Assembly: GCA_016490735.1 (NCBI GenBank)
Contig: JAEMWC010001109.1
Span: 141,001-205,000, forward strand
Reading direction: 5' to 3'
Length of the DNA: 64,000 nt
Origin: Pachyseris speciosa
Lineage: Eukaryota; Cnidaria; Anthozoa; Scleractinia; Pachyseridae
The position numbers and the translations under genes are program-made. The notes below the pieces were generated by a model, which did not search any database, was not told the origin of the DNA, and worked only from the letters and a program-made list of their open reading frames with translations. This document shows positions 14,705 to 23,359 of this stretch, piece by piece; positions within the stretch are counted from its first letter, which is position 1, and each line of letters starts with the position of its first letter.

Positions 14705-15214
14705 ATGTAGGTCATGTGATGTTACCCTAGAGGACTGTTTCTTTGAAATTTCATCGTATTCACGTGTATATGTACGCATAAGTTATAAAAAGACAAAAGG
14801 CAAATCCCCTTGGGAACATCCCTATATCTCACTTTGAGCATTTGGTATCTCTTAGGTTCCATTCCACGGGGGATGTCTCCACCCGCACGTGTCCGTAAAG
14901 AGCGCATGTCTGAGAAAGAAGACAGAGGTGAAAAAGCCCCTAAACCGGAAGCCAAAAGGATACGTCAGTTTAGGAGCAATCACTGGAAACTAGAGCCTCG
15001 AGTGCGATTTTTGTCGTGGGCGGGAAAAAACATGGACCCCGTCAACATTGACTGGGTTCTACAGAAGTTGGGTTTCTCGCATGCGCAGTTGACTATCCCT
15101 AAATGGGTCCAGCGAGGTGCCATGGATCCAATGGACTCGTTTTTATCGCTGCTGGTCGACAGACTTTTGGCGGCAATGCAAGAAAGCGCGAGTTACTTAG
15201 GCGACGAGGAATGA
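74..15214 (+). CDS. BLTP1: Bridge-like lipid transfer protein 1, C-terminal third (partial, 5' end outside window)
   Basis: Exons: 74-136, 663-969, 1397-1558, 2008-2526, 3284-4443, 4732-4948, 5981-6131, 6303-6461, 7300-7510, 7866-8023, 8442-8621, 8976-9263, 11122-11460, 12478-12820, 13830-14002 and 14856-15214. All have AG/GT borders, and phases agree except at 5981-6131. The product matches the C-terminus of human KIAA1109, including the FSA C-terminal domain. Landmarks are DIGSATFNYDMRRLNEIL, KWETVVVVAVNL, EARIDYMGTCILMG, HGDLAWNDFKIMICRSTTPD, ACFHGVNFRSQSW and IPKWVQRGAMDPMD. Known family role: a long hydrophobic-groove bridge moving phospholipid at ER-plasma-membrane contacts (Tweek in fly, LPD-3 in worm). 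About 1,600 codons are present; the human protein is about 5,000 aa, so two thirds lie to the left. The first exon enters mid-codon. Anomalies are a one-base phase break in exon 7 and a tandem duplication over exon 14. Confidence 0.95.
474..634. repeat. Fold-back (MITE-like) element in BLTP1 intron
   Basis: About 40 bases at 491-532 (TTAATTAGCCCTCTTTGCCT core) recur inverted at 573-612, and weaker outer arms (CCAAAATGGCGGCC / GGTCGTTATTTTGG) extend the palindrome. No coding content. It would fold into a long hairpin in the pre-mRNA. Confidence 0.8.
1003..1296. repeat. Fold-back repeat, family A (shorter copy)
   Basis: Inverted arms around TCGATTTGACGTCACAAACTG (1028-1048) and CAGTTTGTGACGTCAAATCG (1088-1107). 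A 3' extension contains GGCGCAATGC and ends in TACACTTTAAAGG. The same architecture appears at 9505-9930, so this is a dispersed family. Confidence 0.75.
2593..3025. mobile_element. MITE family B, with a second palindromic element nested in it
   Basis: Starts GGACCTTAAGCAA and contains interior words shared with the element at 6540-6908 (TGCACGTGCATTTTGC, ACATTTCTCTTC, GAAATGACTAAATTTTATG). Its left part is interrupted at about 2607-2732 by another palindrome (AGTTGCTCGAAGCAT... ATGCTTCGAGCAACT). The nesting order implies that family B inserted first. Confidence 0.65.
3284..4443 (+). CDS. BLTP1: BLTP1 large internal exon (1,160 nt)
   Basis: The longest BLTP1 exon here, between acceptor TTTATTTAG and donor CAG|GTGAAC, entering after two codon bases and leaving after one. 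It encodes a conserved patch WVLFQALPQEMVLKPRLLDF and a later stretch with FRFAPSQLLSGKKDSLSLNV. Serine- and acid-rich, probably disordered, linkers lie between them. This is the alternation of beta-rich bridge segments and linkers expected in this family. Confidence 0.9.
5092..5270. mobile_element. MITE family D, copy 1
   Basis: Nearly the whole element is inverted repeat: the arm from CGCCATTTTGCTAATGATCA through GGTGAATTGTGGGTAGATCC is mirrored at 5210-5270. The outer ends read AATAC...GTATT. Two more copies lie at 10914-11070 and 49335-49515. The TA-type end is consistent with a mariner-like MITE, but the target duplication is not clear enough to be sure. Confidence 0.85.
5271..5980. other. 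BLTP1 intron, no feature recognised
   Basis: Intronic sequence between MITE copy D1 and the exon at 5981. It includes a CG-richer stretch near 5750-5930 with loosely repeated GCGGGAACA/GCGGGAAAACACG words. I see no exon with phase-compatible borders or any repeat I can name. Confidence 0.5.
5981..6131 (+). CDS. BLTP1: BLTP1 exon with an internal frame break
   Basis: The exon is bounded by TTTTATAG and CCAG|GTTAGT. The preceding exon leaves two codon bases and the next expects one, so the exon should be 152 nt (or 152 modulo 3), but it is 151. Read from the left it gives RSASLNEKVISGITPPL and then a stop. Read from the right it is open, giving a basic, Ser/Pro-rich linker (STVKRRSLSLFRSMSES) that joins the next exon. 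One missing base explains both. An alternative, weak donor (GTGCAA near 4904) in the previous exon is possible. The linker is poorly conserved in the family, so homology does not decide. Confidence 0.7.
6540..6908. mobile_element. MITE family B, full copy
   Basis: Terminal inverted repeats are CTTAAGCAACGACGACGACG at 6545-6564 and GTCGTCGTCCTCGTTGCTTA up to about 6900. Subterminal arms carry GACGGCAA/TTGCCGTC and the shared words TTGGTACATTTC and ACGTGCA in inverted form. No ORF of transposase size. It lies in the BLTP1 intron between the exons ending 6461 and starting 7300. Confidence 0.8.
9505..9930. repeat. Fold-back repeat, family A (long copy)
   Basis: Long palindrome. The left arm runs TTAGTGCACCTAAC... 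AACCAAATCTTGACTTTTTA... TAGCCATCATCTG, and the right arm mirrors it as CAGATGATGGCTAG... TATTTGGTTT... CTAAGTGCACTTTAA. The centre carries TGATTTGT... ACAAATCAGTTTGTGACGTC. It is related to 1003-1296. It sits in the long BLTP1 intron 9264-11121. Confidence 0.8.
9931..10913. repeat. Decayed tRNA-like repeats in BLTP1 intron
   Basis: At least three degenerate tRNA-like tracts: 9950-10010 (- strand), 10290-10365 (- strand, near CTAACCACTAGAGCACC) and 10600-10655 (+ strand, GTGGTCTAGTGG and GGGTTCAAATCCAGTCC). They keep A- or B-box-like words but no good cloverleaf, so they read as old SINE heads rather than genes. The rest of the interval has nothing recognisable. Confidence 0.5.
10914..11070. 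mobile_element. MITE family D, copy 2
   Basis: Starts TACACCATTTTGCTAAAGATCA and is mirrored by GGATCTACCCACAATTCACC at the right. The right terminal repeat is truncated after GGAACTCATCA. It lies 50 bp upstream of the BLTP1 exon at 11122, between the two halves of the intron. Confidence 0.8.
11577..11872. repeat. Palindromic repeat, family E, copy 1
   Basis: Composed of two palindromic modules, ACTATTCACCTCCGAG / CTCGGAGGTGATTAGCAAGTA and AACAATTATTCACC / GGTGAATAATTGTTAA, with CACACAAGTGAATAGTGC at one end. The same modules in the opposite order occur at 33182-33404, so this is a dispersed family. Confidence 0.75.
12235..12326. repeat. Short perfect-type palindrome in BLTP1 intron
   Basis: ATAACCTTGACCGCTCGGTC...GGGAAAATC at the left is mirrored by GATTTTCCCGTAACGACC...AAGGTTAT at the right, with about 25 bases between. 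No coding content. Confidence 0.7.
12478..12820 (+). CDS. BLTP1: BLTP1 exon whose 3' part is tandemly duplicated
   Basis: Acceptor TTTCACAG at 12477, donor AAGAG|GTAAGA after 12820. It encodes VQDWLNYVCATGGD and GGFRYEHDTEAIFVIPKFEV, corresponding to human VKEWFNYVTATRNEE and SSYNHETETIFALPRMQLDF. From 12605 to the donor the sequence recurs at 12982-13196, including the donor site. The reading frame of the first copy is intact and its phase (two bases left over) matches the exon at 13830. Confidence 0.9.
12605..13356. repeat. Tandem duplication, two copies of about 376 bp
   Basis: Copy 1 is 12605-12981 and copy 2 is 12982-13356. Both run from GGCACCCGTCAG to TCATTTATTT. By eye they differ only by two single-base length changes in short homopolymers (TTTT/TTT near 12620, CC/C near 12827). 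Each copy holds the 3' 216 bases of a BLTP1 exon, its donor and downstream intron. Copy 2 has no proper exon start, although CCCGTCAG could act as a weak acceptor. Confidence 0.95.
13490..13736 (-). mobile_element. tRNA-Thr-derived SINE flanked by an inverted copy of its own tail
   Basis: On the - strand 13631-13560 reads as a tRNA-like head with A-box TTAGCTCAGTCGGTAGAGC and B-box GGGTTCGAATCCC. The loop reads CCGGTAT (GGT, Thr, but C at position 33). It is followed by the hairpin GCCTGAAATTTTTTCAGGC and the tail with CTACTTAAGCAG...ATCATCGCAGTT. The tail recurs inverted at 13687-13736. Related copies are at 48350-48435 and 52557-52690. Confidence 0.8.
14413..14680. mobile_element. MITE family F, copy 1
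   Basis: Inverted ends GCAGTTTTCGATTGAG and CTCAATAGACCTTTT, with interior CTGTGATTGGTTGGCAAAA and TTCTAATTGGTTCATTGCAC. A cleaner copy lies at 31739-32022. It sits in the BLTP1 intron before the terminal exon. Confidence 0.75.
14856..15214 (+). CDS. BLTP1: BLTP1 terminal exon
   Basis: Acceptor CTCTTAG, stop TGA at 15212-15214. It encodes HWKLEPRVRFLSWAGKNMDP, VDWVLQKLGF-like sequence and IPKWVQRGAMDPMDSFLSLL, which closely track the human C-terminus. The human protein continues with a charged, Lys-rich tail; here it ends in YLGDEE. This is the strongest single piece of evidence for the gene's identity and for the transcript ending here. Confidence 0.95.
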
Positions 15215-17375
15215 CTCTACGGTGGGAATTCCAGTCGCCAGTTGAGGTTCGGGGACAAGAGGACGTAATAGCCTGAATAGCTTGGAGAGCGCCCCTAAAC
15301 AAATGGTTCAGTGAGCTGGTTAAAGCTCTCTGTACGTGTTTTACGTCTCGAACATTTCTAAGCCGTCTCTCCCACAGAAAGTGTAAAATGACTGAAATGG
15401 CAAACTTCCCGTGGAAGCGTCGATAAAGACGGCAAATCTTTATACTGGTTCAATTTAGAATGAAATATTTTTTTGCATTCATGTATTGTTTTTCGTCTTC
15501 AACCCATGCCACTTTGTTACCAAATTTGTACGTTTAATGAGTATAGTTTCTATTTTTCATTCCAGTGTTCGCGCGCTGGACAATGAACGAACGGTCACCT
15601 CATCATCGTTACATAAAACGTTCTCATGTGTCATATGAGAAGTACTTCGCTGACATTTCCCTTTTAATTGTAGCCAGACCTCTACACGGTTGGCCTCCCA
15701 AGAAAAGTGGCTCTCAGCAAAGTCTACTTAAATTAGTGGTACTACTGATAATAAGTTTTACAATTTAGAAAGATGTGATACTTTCTCGGATTTATTCTGT
15801 GCGATTGTAGTTTTTGCGATTCTAGAATATCTCGAAAAACGAACACATTTCAACACTTTGTTCAGTGCTGGAAATAGCTGAGCAAAATGCCTTTTTGTGA
15901 GAGTCTTTCTCTTGTTTTCCAATCGAATATGAGATTGTAAGAATGAGAACCCACAGGACTCTTAGGCAACGCATTATAGTGTAAAATGCTCGTGTATTAT
16001 TTATATCAATTATGAATTCGTAAAAATTATTATGCTTTCAAGAGGATATGCTCTAACATCTCGTGTACTGAGGTGCTGAATTATATATTGCAGTTTTTTT
16101 ACTTTTAAGTATAATAAGAGGTTGAAAAACAAGTACTAGTGTAATTTAGGAATAGATGTAACAAACCAAACTTCTATGAATTCAGCAATCTGATAGCTCC
16201 GTATCATGGAGTACTATTTTTCTTACCTAGTTTTTACATTTCTTGGTATTAAACTTATACTGCTGCAGAAAAGAACTGTCAAGTTTTTTTACTCTTTAGT
16301 ATTAGATTATGAGCTGGAAGTTTCAATCTGTGGAAACTCCAGCTGGAAAAGTTTGTATCCGTCAGAATTTTGGTGACAAAGCCGCGTTGCAATTCTTCAG
16401 CCTTACCTTAGTATTTAATCGTTTTATTTTAAAACACATTTTATTATAAAGACGTTAAAAAATTTTTGCATTCACTCATCTGCGGCTTAATGTTTTTTTG
16501 GTTGTCTTATGAAAACAATTGAAAACGATCAGCGAAAACCATTCTTCCTCTGGCACTCAGTACCTCCGATTTTCTTTTCATTTGTACGGTATATCAAACC
16601 GTATTTATTTTTTAATTCGTGTTTGTCTCTTCCCGTTTTTGTCTAACACATGTGAACGATCAATCTTCAATCTGAAGGGAGTTTAAACTCTGGACAGCGT
16701 TTCTTAAAATCCTTTCTCGCGGTGCCTCGATCAGCGAATTGAAACGTAACGATAAACCGTCTTTAAAATCCCCTTTTCCAGCCTTGTCTATCGGTCCGGC
16801 GTGGTTGGCTATATGCTGCATTTGCGCGTAAAATTACGTCACCGCTGATTCGCAGTCCTTGTCCGTTCTTCCACGGCACGCGGAAAACGGATACAGACAA
16901 AAGCGAACCTTGCGTTTTGTGCAAGAACCGTGTCCACGTATTCCGTCAGTCGAAACCCTAACAGAAGATCCAACAAACTTGGCAACACAACCATAAAGCC
17001 GTTTAGCGCTAGTAGTAACTATTTTGTACACAGTGTACACTGTTGCGTGCGTCCAGATTCAGTTGCAGTGGTCGTTTTCTAGTTATCTAAGCGAAGCTTT
17101 AGCGACACGGTATAAATCTTTTAAAAATATCCCAGTTCGGTGTTATCCCGAGCGATATAAAGACAGTTTACATGTTGTACTGAGCCCTTCATGTTATATT
17201 TATATTGTGAATGAATCAATTTCGAATCAGCTAAACAATAAAGATTTTAGTTCATTGAAATGTGTTAATATCTCTCACACTTGCTCCTCTAGTTAAAACT
17301 CAGTTAAAGAGTGAATTCCTTCCAGTTCTACTAAGGGTTAATGCTTATCAATTTTGTATACCATTTTGTTTTTCT
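15215..17375. other. BLTP1 3' UTR and AT-rich intergenic sequence
   Basis: The 3' UTR must begin here. I find no convincing AATAAA close behind the stop; an ATTAAA occurs near 16247. The rest is AT-rich with no phase-consistent exon. A CG-richer patch at 16790-17080 holds an open - strand stretch (17040-16834) that I do not recognise and do not call as a gene. Confidence 0.5.
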
Positions 17376-17380
17376 ATATA

Positions 17381-17562
17381 CCGAACAAAATCGAACCAAT
17401 CGCGTCGATTGAGTTCGATTGGGTTCGGTAATCGAACTTAATCGAACTCACAAAAAAGCTCCAGTTCGATTATGTTCGATTGACGAACCAATCGAACTCC
17501 AATCGAACGATTGGGTTCGATTGGGTTCGACTGGTTTTTGGTTCGGTTTCGTTCGATTGACT
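17381..17562. repeat. Dense direct and inverted GTTCGATT repeat array
   Basis: The word GTTCGATT and its complement AATCGAAC occur about a dozen times in 180 bases, irregularly spaced and in both orientations (for example 17431-17452 and 17502-17530). It abuts the Penelope-like fragment at 17577. Confidence 0.8.
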
Positions 17563-17569
17563 ACGCCGA

Positions 17570-18000
17570 GCACAATCAAACCCGTATTTGTTAGCCGCAA
17601 AATTGGCCAAGACCTCCAAGAATTTGAGCCCAAACCACAGCTAGTTAACCAACAGTGTGTAGTTTATCGTTTTCAATGTAACCTGTGCGATACAGGTAGC
17701 TTTGTTGGTTATACTCGTGGACATCTGCATGCGCGCATTGTTGGCCACAACAGCCTGAAGACCTCCTTAGCTGTTTCAAAGTACTGAAAAAATGCAGGAA
17801 CAAATTTGATTGTTTAATTAACGAAATGCTGTACATCAAACAATTAAGACCACGCTTGAATGTACAAACAGATTCGATCCGCGCCGAAGTATTTATTTAA
17901 ATTAACTCCATTAATGTAAATCTAAGATCTTACTCTGTTGAACTCACTTGTATTATTCATTCCTTGAGAATGGCGTCATGAGGTCGCCGAAACGTCGGAA
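17570..18000 (+). mobile_element. Penelope-like retroelement 3' fragment (GIY-YIG end), decayed
   Basis: The open stretch encodes CVVYRFQCNLCDTGSFVGYT then RGHLHARI, matching the Cys-pair plus GYT core of GIY-YIG endonucleases in Penelope-like elements. After a stop/frame break near 17785 another frame continues with LINEMLYIKQLRPRLNVQTD, a typical C-terminal motif. The tail CTTGAGAATGGCGTC...CCGAAACGTCGGAA is the common 3' signature of this class. The RT portion is missing, so it is 5'-truncated and dead. Confidence 0.75.
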
Positions 18001-18050
18001 CATTATATTATTATTATTATTGTTATTATTATTATCATTATTATTATTAC

Positions 18051-18093
<43 letters not shown>

Positions 18094-18094
18094 G
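18001..18094. repeat. (ATT)n microsatellite
   Basis: Near-uninterrupted ATT units with a few G/C/A substitutions, immediately downstream of the Penelope-like tail. Confidence 0.95.
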
Positions 18095-18204
18095 TTTATA
18101 ACTTGCGGCTTCGCCGCACGCGAATGAGTCAAAAAAGACCCTCTGCTCGTAGGCTACCAACAACCATTGCATGCCCGAGACTCGGCCAGAGCTCTGATCG
18201 ACTG

Positions 18205-18838
18205 ATATGTGACCCTCCATGGGATTTTGATGCTAAAGGTGAAAGCACGCTCACAACAAGCTAACACAGCACGCGAAGTGTTTCCTAAGTTACGGGTATG
18301 CGCATATTTAATTTCTAGAACAAAAACAGACACACTTGCTTTGTTTTAGTGAGGTTAGCACGCTAAAACCTTAGCTAAAACCTTTTGTTTCCGTTAAGCG
18401 TGTCTGATTACACACTTAGTGTGCGAACTGTAGCACTCTTCGTGTTGGACAGCGATAGGACACGATAGAAACTAGGGGGAATAAAATGAGACAAAAACGG
18501 TTGTGTGTTATAAATCTTAGTAATAATCTGACAACTATCGTTCTAACTGATTGCAAAGATCTTAATTCAGTGACACGCTTTGTGTGCGCTCCTGACATGC
18601 TGACTGTGCTGTGCTATTTTGAACGGAACTTTTATTTGAAACCTTGACACGCTTTATTGTTTGTCTGCTCACGATTCATTTTGCGAAGTGAGTCCTAAGA
18701 AACAAAAGAAATTGCTAATGAGGTAAGTGTCTTAGCTTGCTAAAGCGTGCTAAAGAAAAATCTTTTGTTTTTAAGTGGAAGCGTGTTGTGAGCGTGCTTT
18801 CACCTTTAGCATCAAAATCCCTTGGAGGGTCACATATT
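18205..18838. mobile_element. Non-autonomous DNA transposon with about 50-bp terminal inverted repeats
   Basis: Left end TGTGACCCTCCATGGGATTT...GCTAAAGGTGAAAGCACGCTC and right end GAGCGTGCTTTCACCTTTAGC...CTTGGAGGGTCACATA are near-perfect inverted copies. The interior of about 530 bp carries related GTGCTAA/TTAGCACGC words but no transposase ORF. Confidence 0.8.
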
Positions 18839-19199
18839 GGTCGCCGCAGGAATGCGAATCTGTTTTGGTCTTTATTACTCGTGCCTGAAAGGCGACGAGT
18901 CTAGGATTCGGCTCTGAATCTTTCTATTATTATTATTTTTCATCTTCGTGTCGCGATTGGGTCAGCGCACGTGTCCAGCAAGCAGCACTGCTAAAAAAGG
19001 GTTTAAGTCATCATCACGTGTCGCAAGCGCCACTGCACAGAAGGGGCCAACAGAAGGTAAAGTGTTAACGTATTAACAGAAGCTCACGTATTGTGCACGT
19101 AACGTGAGTGGCTTCATGCAACACTACACAGAAGGTTGAAAGATGTTTTCAAAGCTGAAATGCGGTTCTTTTTTATTGTTTTTCTGCAAGAGATGCTTC

Positions 19200-19620
19200 G
19201 ATGAGTAATTCATCATCATCATCATCATAACTTTATTAATGTGTCTGCAAAGATTTAGCATTGCTGCTAATTGGGGACACTTAAGATAAGTTACAATATA
19301 TCAAAACTATGTGCAAGATGAATCAAGATAAAAGCTGTTTACAAAAGGAATGAATATTAAAAATATATGTATCAGAGTAAGACTATAAAAGCTAATAACA
19401 ATTAATATTCAAGTTGAACACAGATAACATTTGCATCCACTGCCCACGTCAATTAAGGTGCTTAAATCCCTATTTCTAATGAATTTTTTAAGTCTTTAAA
19501 CTGACTGATTTAATATTATTGTGTATCCTGACCCATAACGTTGGACCCAAATACTTCACTGAATGTTTTCCATACGTTACTGTGTTGAATCTCGGCAAAA
19601 TAAAATCAGCGTTTCTTAGA
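19200..19620 (-). mobile_element. Probable LINE 3' tail (degenerate)
   Basis: CATCATCATCATCATAACTTTATTA followed by AT-rich sequence resembles the 3' end of a LINE inserted on the - strand. No RT motif remains, so the call rests on the tail style only. Confidence 0.35.
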
Positions 19621-19627
19621 TTATGGC

Positions 19628-19696
19628 AACCTCGTTCCCAGGGTCTCTCCTCTTCCCGCCCCGGCGGGAAGAGGATAGACCCTGGGTACGAGGTTG
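19628..19696. repeat. Short palindromic element (AACCTCGTTCCCAGGGTC type)
   Basis: AACCTCGTTCCCAGGGTCTC at the left is mirrored by GACCCTGGGTACGAGGTT at the right around CTCTTCCCGCC/GGCGGGAAGAG. This is an almost perfect 68-bp hairpin of a kind I associate with coral genomes. Confidence 0.8.
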
Positions 19697-20699
19697 AGAT
19701 TATGGTTGCTTTGTTGTCTTTTAAAAAGATTGGTAATATATTGTAGGCATAGGTTATTCTTAACCTTAAACAATTTTAAAGGTTTCTGTGACCTTAAATT
19801 ATCTCGAGTCTCGGCTCTGTGATTTGGCTGTGTTTTTTTATTATGTCGGGAATTGACCATGGCCTTGCCACCGCACGTGTCCAACATGTTTTTGCATAAA
19901 TACACTATTTTCTCCTAATCTGTTATGTTGAGTTTATATGGAGCAGCGTATCCCGGCACATCCATACACACTGTATTTTTGCAGGCACGAGTTTAGGCTA
20001 ATTGTAGCCTCTTGTTTATATTTTGCTAGTTTTTAAATTGACCGTAAAAGACAGAACGTAAATTATTTCAAATGATACATTACATGTCCCCCCCCGCTAA
20101 GAAAAATAAAAATAAAAAAAAGGACTGGCCGAGGGTCTAGAGGGGAGCGAGGAAGAGGGGGGGGAGGGGAGGGGGGGGGGGAGTCAAATGATGTTTATTG
20201 ATACGCCACCCGACCTTTAATATTAACGTCCATCACAGATAGATAGATAGTTAGTTTATTAAAATGTGTACATGGCAGTCCGAAGACTGAATTGCATAAC
20301 ATACAAAAAGGTATATAAATTATTAAGGACATCTACGATACAAATTAATGGACGCGTCGCTCGCCGAATTTGCGAATTTCCAACAAATGAGTCGGGAACA
20401 AAGACGGTAATGACGTCTCGTGCCAGGTTTACAGAAAAGGAGTTCGTTTGCAATTGAGGCATCACTTATTGGATATTGTTCCTTCCTTTTAAATATCTAC
20501 GCAGGCACCCCCGCTGGAGTTCCTAGACAATCGTGACCGCTACCTTGAGACTACGGTCTCCACGTTCTTTGTTAACGTTGATTGCTATTTCTGAATGTTG
20601 AAACAGCCACAACTATTTACACAGGCTTTAACAGGCAAAAACCACGAATATTTAATACCTTTCGGCTTTCATGCACGGAGCCAAAATATATAGAGAGTA

Positions 20700-20917
20700 T
20701 AAAAGCAAGGGCCGATACAACGTAGAATGGTTTTAAGTTTTGTGTACTATATTTCGGCTGGCCAAACCAGCCTTCTTCAGGTACAATGAGAATTTACATT
20801 GGAAGGGGTGTTTATGTCGTTGTATACCGGAAACACGTAAAACTAAAATGATTGACAGTGTAAAATAAAATACTAGAAAAAAGGTCTAAAAAAGATAAAC
20901 TTATAAGAAAAAATTAA
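20700..20917 (-). mobile_element. Penelope-like element 3' untranslated region
   Basis: The sequence downstream (- strand) of the coding fragment at 20918-21795 carries the palindrome CTGGTTTGGCCAGCC next to TGAAGAAGG and AAATATAGTACAC, the usual layout of the class just after the endonuclease ORF. Confidence 0.6.
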
Positions 20918-21795
20918 CTAATATGTTTCTTCGCGGATGTTAAGACCTTCAGGATCAATTGTTCTGCCTTTTGAAATTAAAAAAGCTTCCCTGGCCTTAC
21001 GGATTGAGTCTCTGTTAGAAAATATTTTCTCAATGGGATTAATTGCATGTCATTAGCAGTGTGGTTAGGAGAGGAGAGGAAATGTTCCGCGACTGTGGTA
21101 GGTTTAGATTTGGTGTTAGGGTTATCTATGGTACGGCTTCGGTCTTTTAAACGTCGTTTAGTCTCTCCTATGTATTGTAAATTACAGCGGTTGCATTGAA
21201 TCATGTAAATGAGGTTTTTAGTGTCACAGGTCAGGTTAGATTTAATATGGCGCGTTTCACCAGTAGAAGAGAAAGTATAGCTTGTGAGTCCATCTGAAAT
21301 GTAGGGACAAGTAGCGCAATTTTTTCCGCAACGGAAACAACCTGAAGGGAGTTGTAGGTGTGAATTAGTAGAATTAGAACAAAGTTTAGCTGTGACTAGT
21401 AAGTCACGGAGATTAGGGCAACGTCTGAAGGCAACAACAGGCAAATGCTGAAAAATGTTTTTGCAGCGGTTAGAAGATAGCAGTAAATTGTAATGTTTTT
21501 TGATGATGCTAGAGATGTGAGGAAGTGATGGATTAAAGGTCGTTATAAACGGTATACGTTTCGGTTTGTTGACGTCTTTGGTTTGTAAAGTGAGTCTGCG
21601 GGGGATGTCGGCGGCACGTATTTGTTTAGTGATGAAATTGCGGCTGTAACCGCGTTTGAGAAGATATGTAGTAAGTTGAGCAGCGCGAGTATTAAACGTT
21701 TCGTCGGTAGAACAAATACGTCGTAAACGGAGTGCTAGACTGAAAAATATATCGCTGGCATGATGACAATATACGTGGGTCACGTAAAAATACAT
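20918..21795 (-). pseudogene. Penelope-like element fragment: RT C-terminus plus GIY-YIG endonuclease, frameshifted
   Basis: The - strand frame from 21795 encodes the end of an RT domain (ADIPRRLTLQ, PFITTFNPSLP), then a Cys-rich linker (GCFRCGKNCATCPY) and the GIY-YIG core NLIYMIQCNRCNLQYIGETK plus EHF. Near 21030 the frame shifts by one base: the wrong frame ends at 20977, while the shifted frame continues with KIFSNRDSIRKAREAFLISK to a TAG at 20918. The arginine-rich helix after the YIG core also looks internally deleted. RT catalytic motifs are absent, so it is 5'-truncated and non-functional. Confidence 0.85.
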
Positions 21796-21799
21796 GCCA

Positions 21800-22890
21800 T
21801 AAATTACTCAGAGTCTGCGGCGTCCTTCAGTGTTTTTCTTTTATAGGTTATGTTTTCCTATCTGCTTGCGTTAGACTTCCGGTTGTCCATTTTAACTTCT
21901 ACTGATGCAAATAAATTTTTGTTTGCTTTTCAAATTGTCGTATTTTAATACAAAGACGTCTGAAGGACTGTTCACGGTGCCCAGCCAACCGTTACGTGCC
22001 TTTCAATGAAAGCCCCCCAGGCCGTCAATGTTACATGAGAACTATCTACTCGAGCATCATCTGTATCTTATTCGTAATAACGATTCGACCATTTCTTTTT
22101 ACATTCCTAATTTGCAGGTTGAAGTATTCACCTGTATCTTTTTTGTATTATAAATAAATAAACACCTCGTAAGTGCTTGTCTATAAGATAAGCTAGCATA
22201 ACATCAACCGTGGTAAGTAGAATTTCTAATAAATCCAACTTAGACTAAATCCCTTGTACGTGCTCAGTGTGTGTTTATACCGTCACTCATGACCACAAAG
22301 GATTTTAGTGTTTCCTTGACGTATCGAGTGGTTCCGTGGACCAAATTGAATGTTGCTTGCTTTGTTACCTAGGCCCTGATTTGCAAGTTAAAACGCAAAA
22401 CGTGCGTAATTAATTATGAGTATGTCAGTATTGCTTGATGAATACAGGTGTATTGTTATCCAAATCAGTTACAATCGACCGGACGCAGTCAACTTTTACA
22501 CAGCCATCTTCGGACTCATTTTGCAGAAATTCACCTGCCGATCATAAGTATTCACGTCGCTGCCTTTCAGAGGTTAATCACCTTTCGGATTTGTGATACA
22601 CAGGTGAGCGTGTATTAATTTATAAATCTGTGTAATTCAGTGTAATTCAGGGGTTCGCACTTACAAAGGAATAACGGTCAACATGTCAGCTCTCTGATCC
22701 TTTTATTAGCTCGCGTTAGTGATAACATCACAAACGAGAACAAAACAACAACGACAACAAAAAAAAAGAAATCATATTCAGTCACCCTCTGACTAAGCAC
22801 CACAGCGAAGAAACTAACCCGTCCAACAGCAGCTTGTCTTCTCTCAAGTGCCCACAGTCGCTGCATGCGGTGAGAGAAGAACATCATTAA
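21800..22890. other. Intergenic, nothing recognised
   Basis: AT-rich sequence with scattered short open stretches on both strands, none with family motifs or paired splice sites. Confidence 0.5.
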
Positions 22891-22894
22891 AACA

Positions 22895-23355
22895 CCCCAC
22901 AGGGTCACCCAGCGACAAGTTTCTGTAGATATCTGTTCGGTGGAAGGTAATTCGCCTTGCGCGTTCGGGCGTCCTGCGCACTCGAATTTTCGTAACTAAA
23001 ACGTGGCCTAAAAGATTCGAAATCACTTTGATTGGGAAATCATAGCCCCTGAGGTTTCGAAAAGGTCGTAATTGCTGTTTTTGGCAGTCAAAACCGTCAG
23101 CTAGCATTTTCGGAAAGAAAATAGTTCCCTAGAAAGTTCGTGGAAAGTTCATTTCAGCTTGCATTTTCTCAAAGGAGGATTTTGTTCCCTAACATTTTCG
23201 GGGAATTAAAATTTCAGCTAGAGAATCCGAACAGACGAACTTCTTCTAGCTTATGAAAACATTACTTTAAACAGACTTCAAACAGCATAACGCACTTAAA
23301 AATGCCTTTCTGCAGCTTTTGGTTGATTTGGCTCGTTGGGTGCCCCTGACCCCAG
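22895..23355. mobile_element. MITE family H, copy 1
   Basis: Ends carry (A)GGGTCACCCAGCGACA and TCGTTGGGTGCCCCTGA. The interior shares CAGATATCTACCGA / TCTGTAGATATCTGTTCGGT and GGCCACGTTT / AAACGTGGCC with an inverted copy at 34725-35033. No ORF of note. Confidence 0.7.
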
Positions 23356-23359
23356 ACAT

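Noticed and set aside
16834..17040. 68-codon open frame on the - strand
   Set aside because: Basic and cysteine-containing but without homology that I recognise; a GC-rich patch makes chance openness likely.
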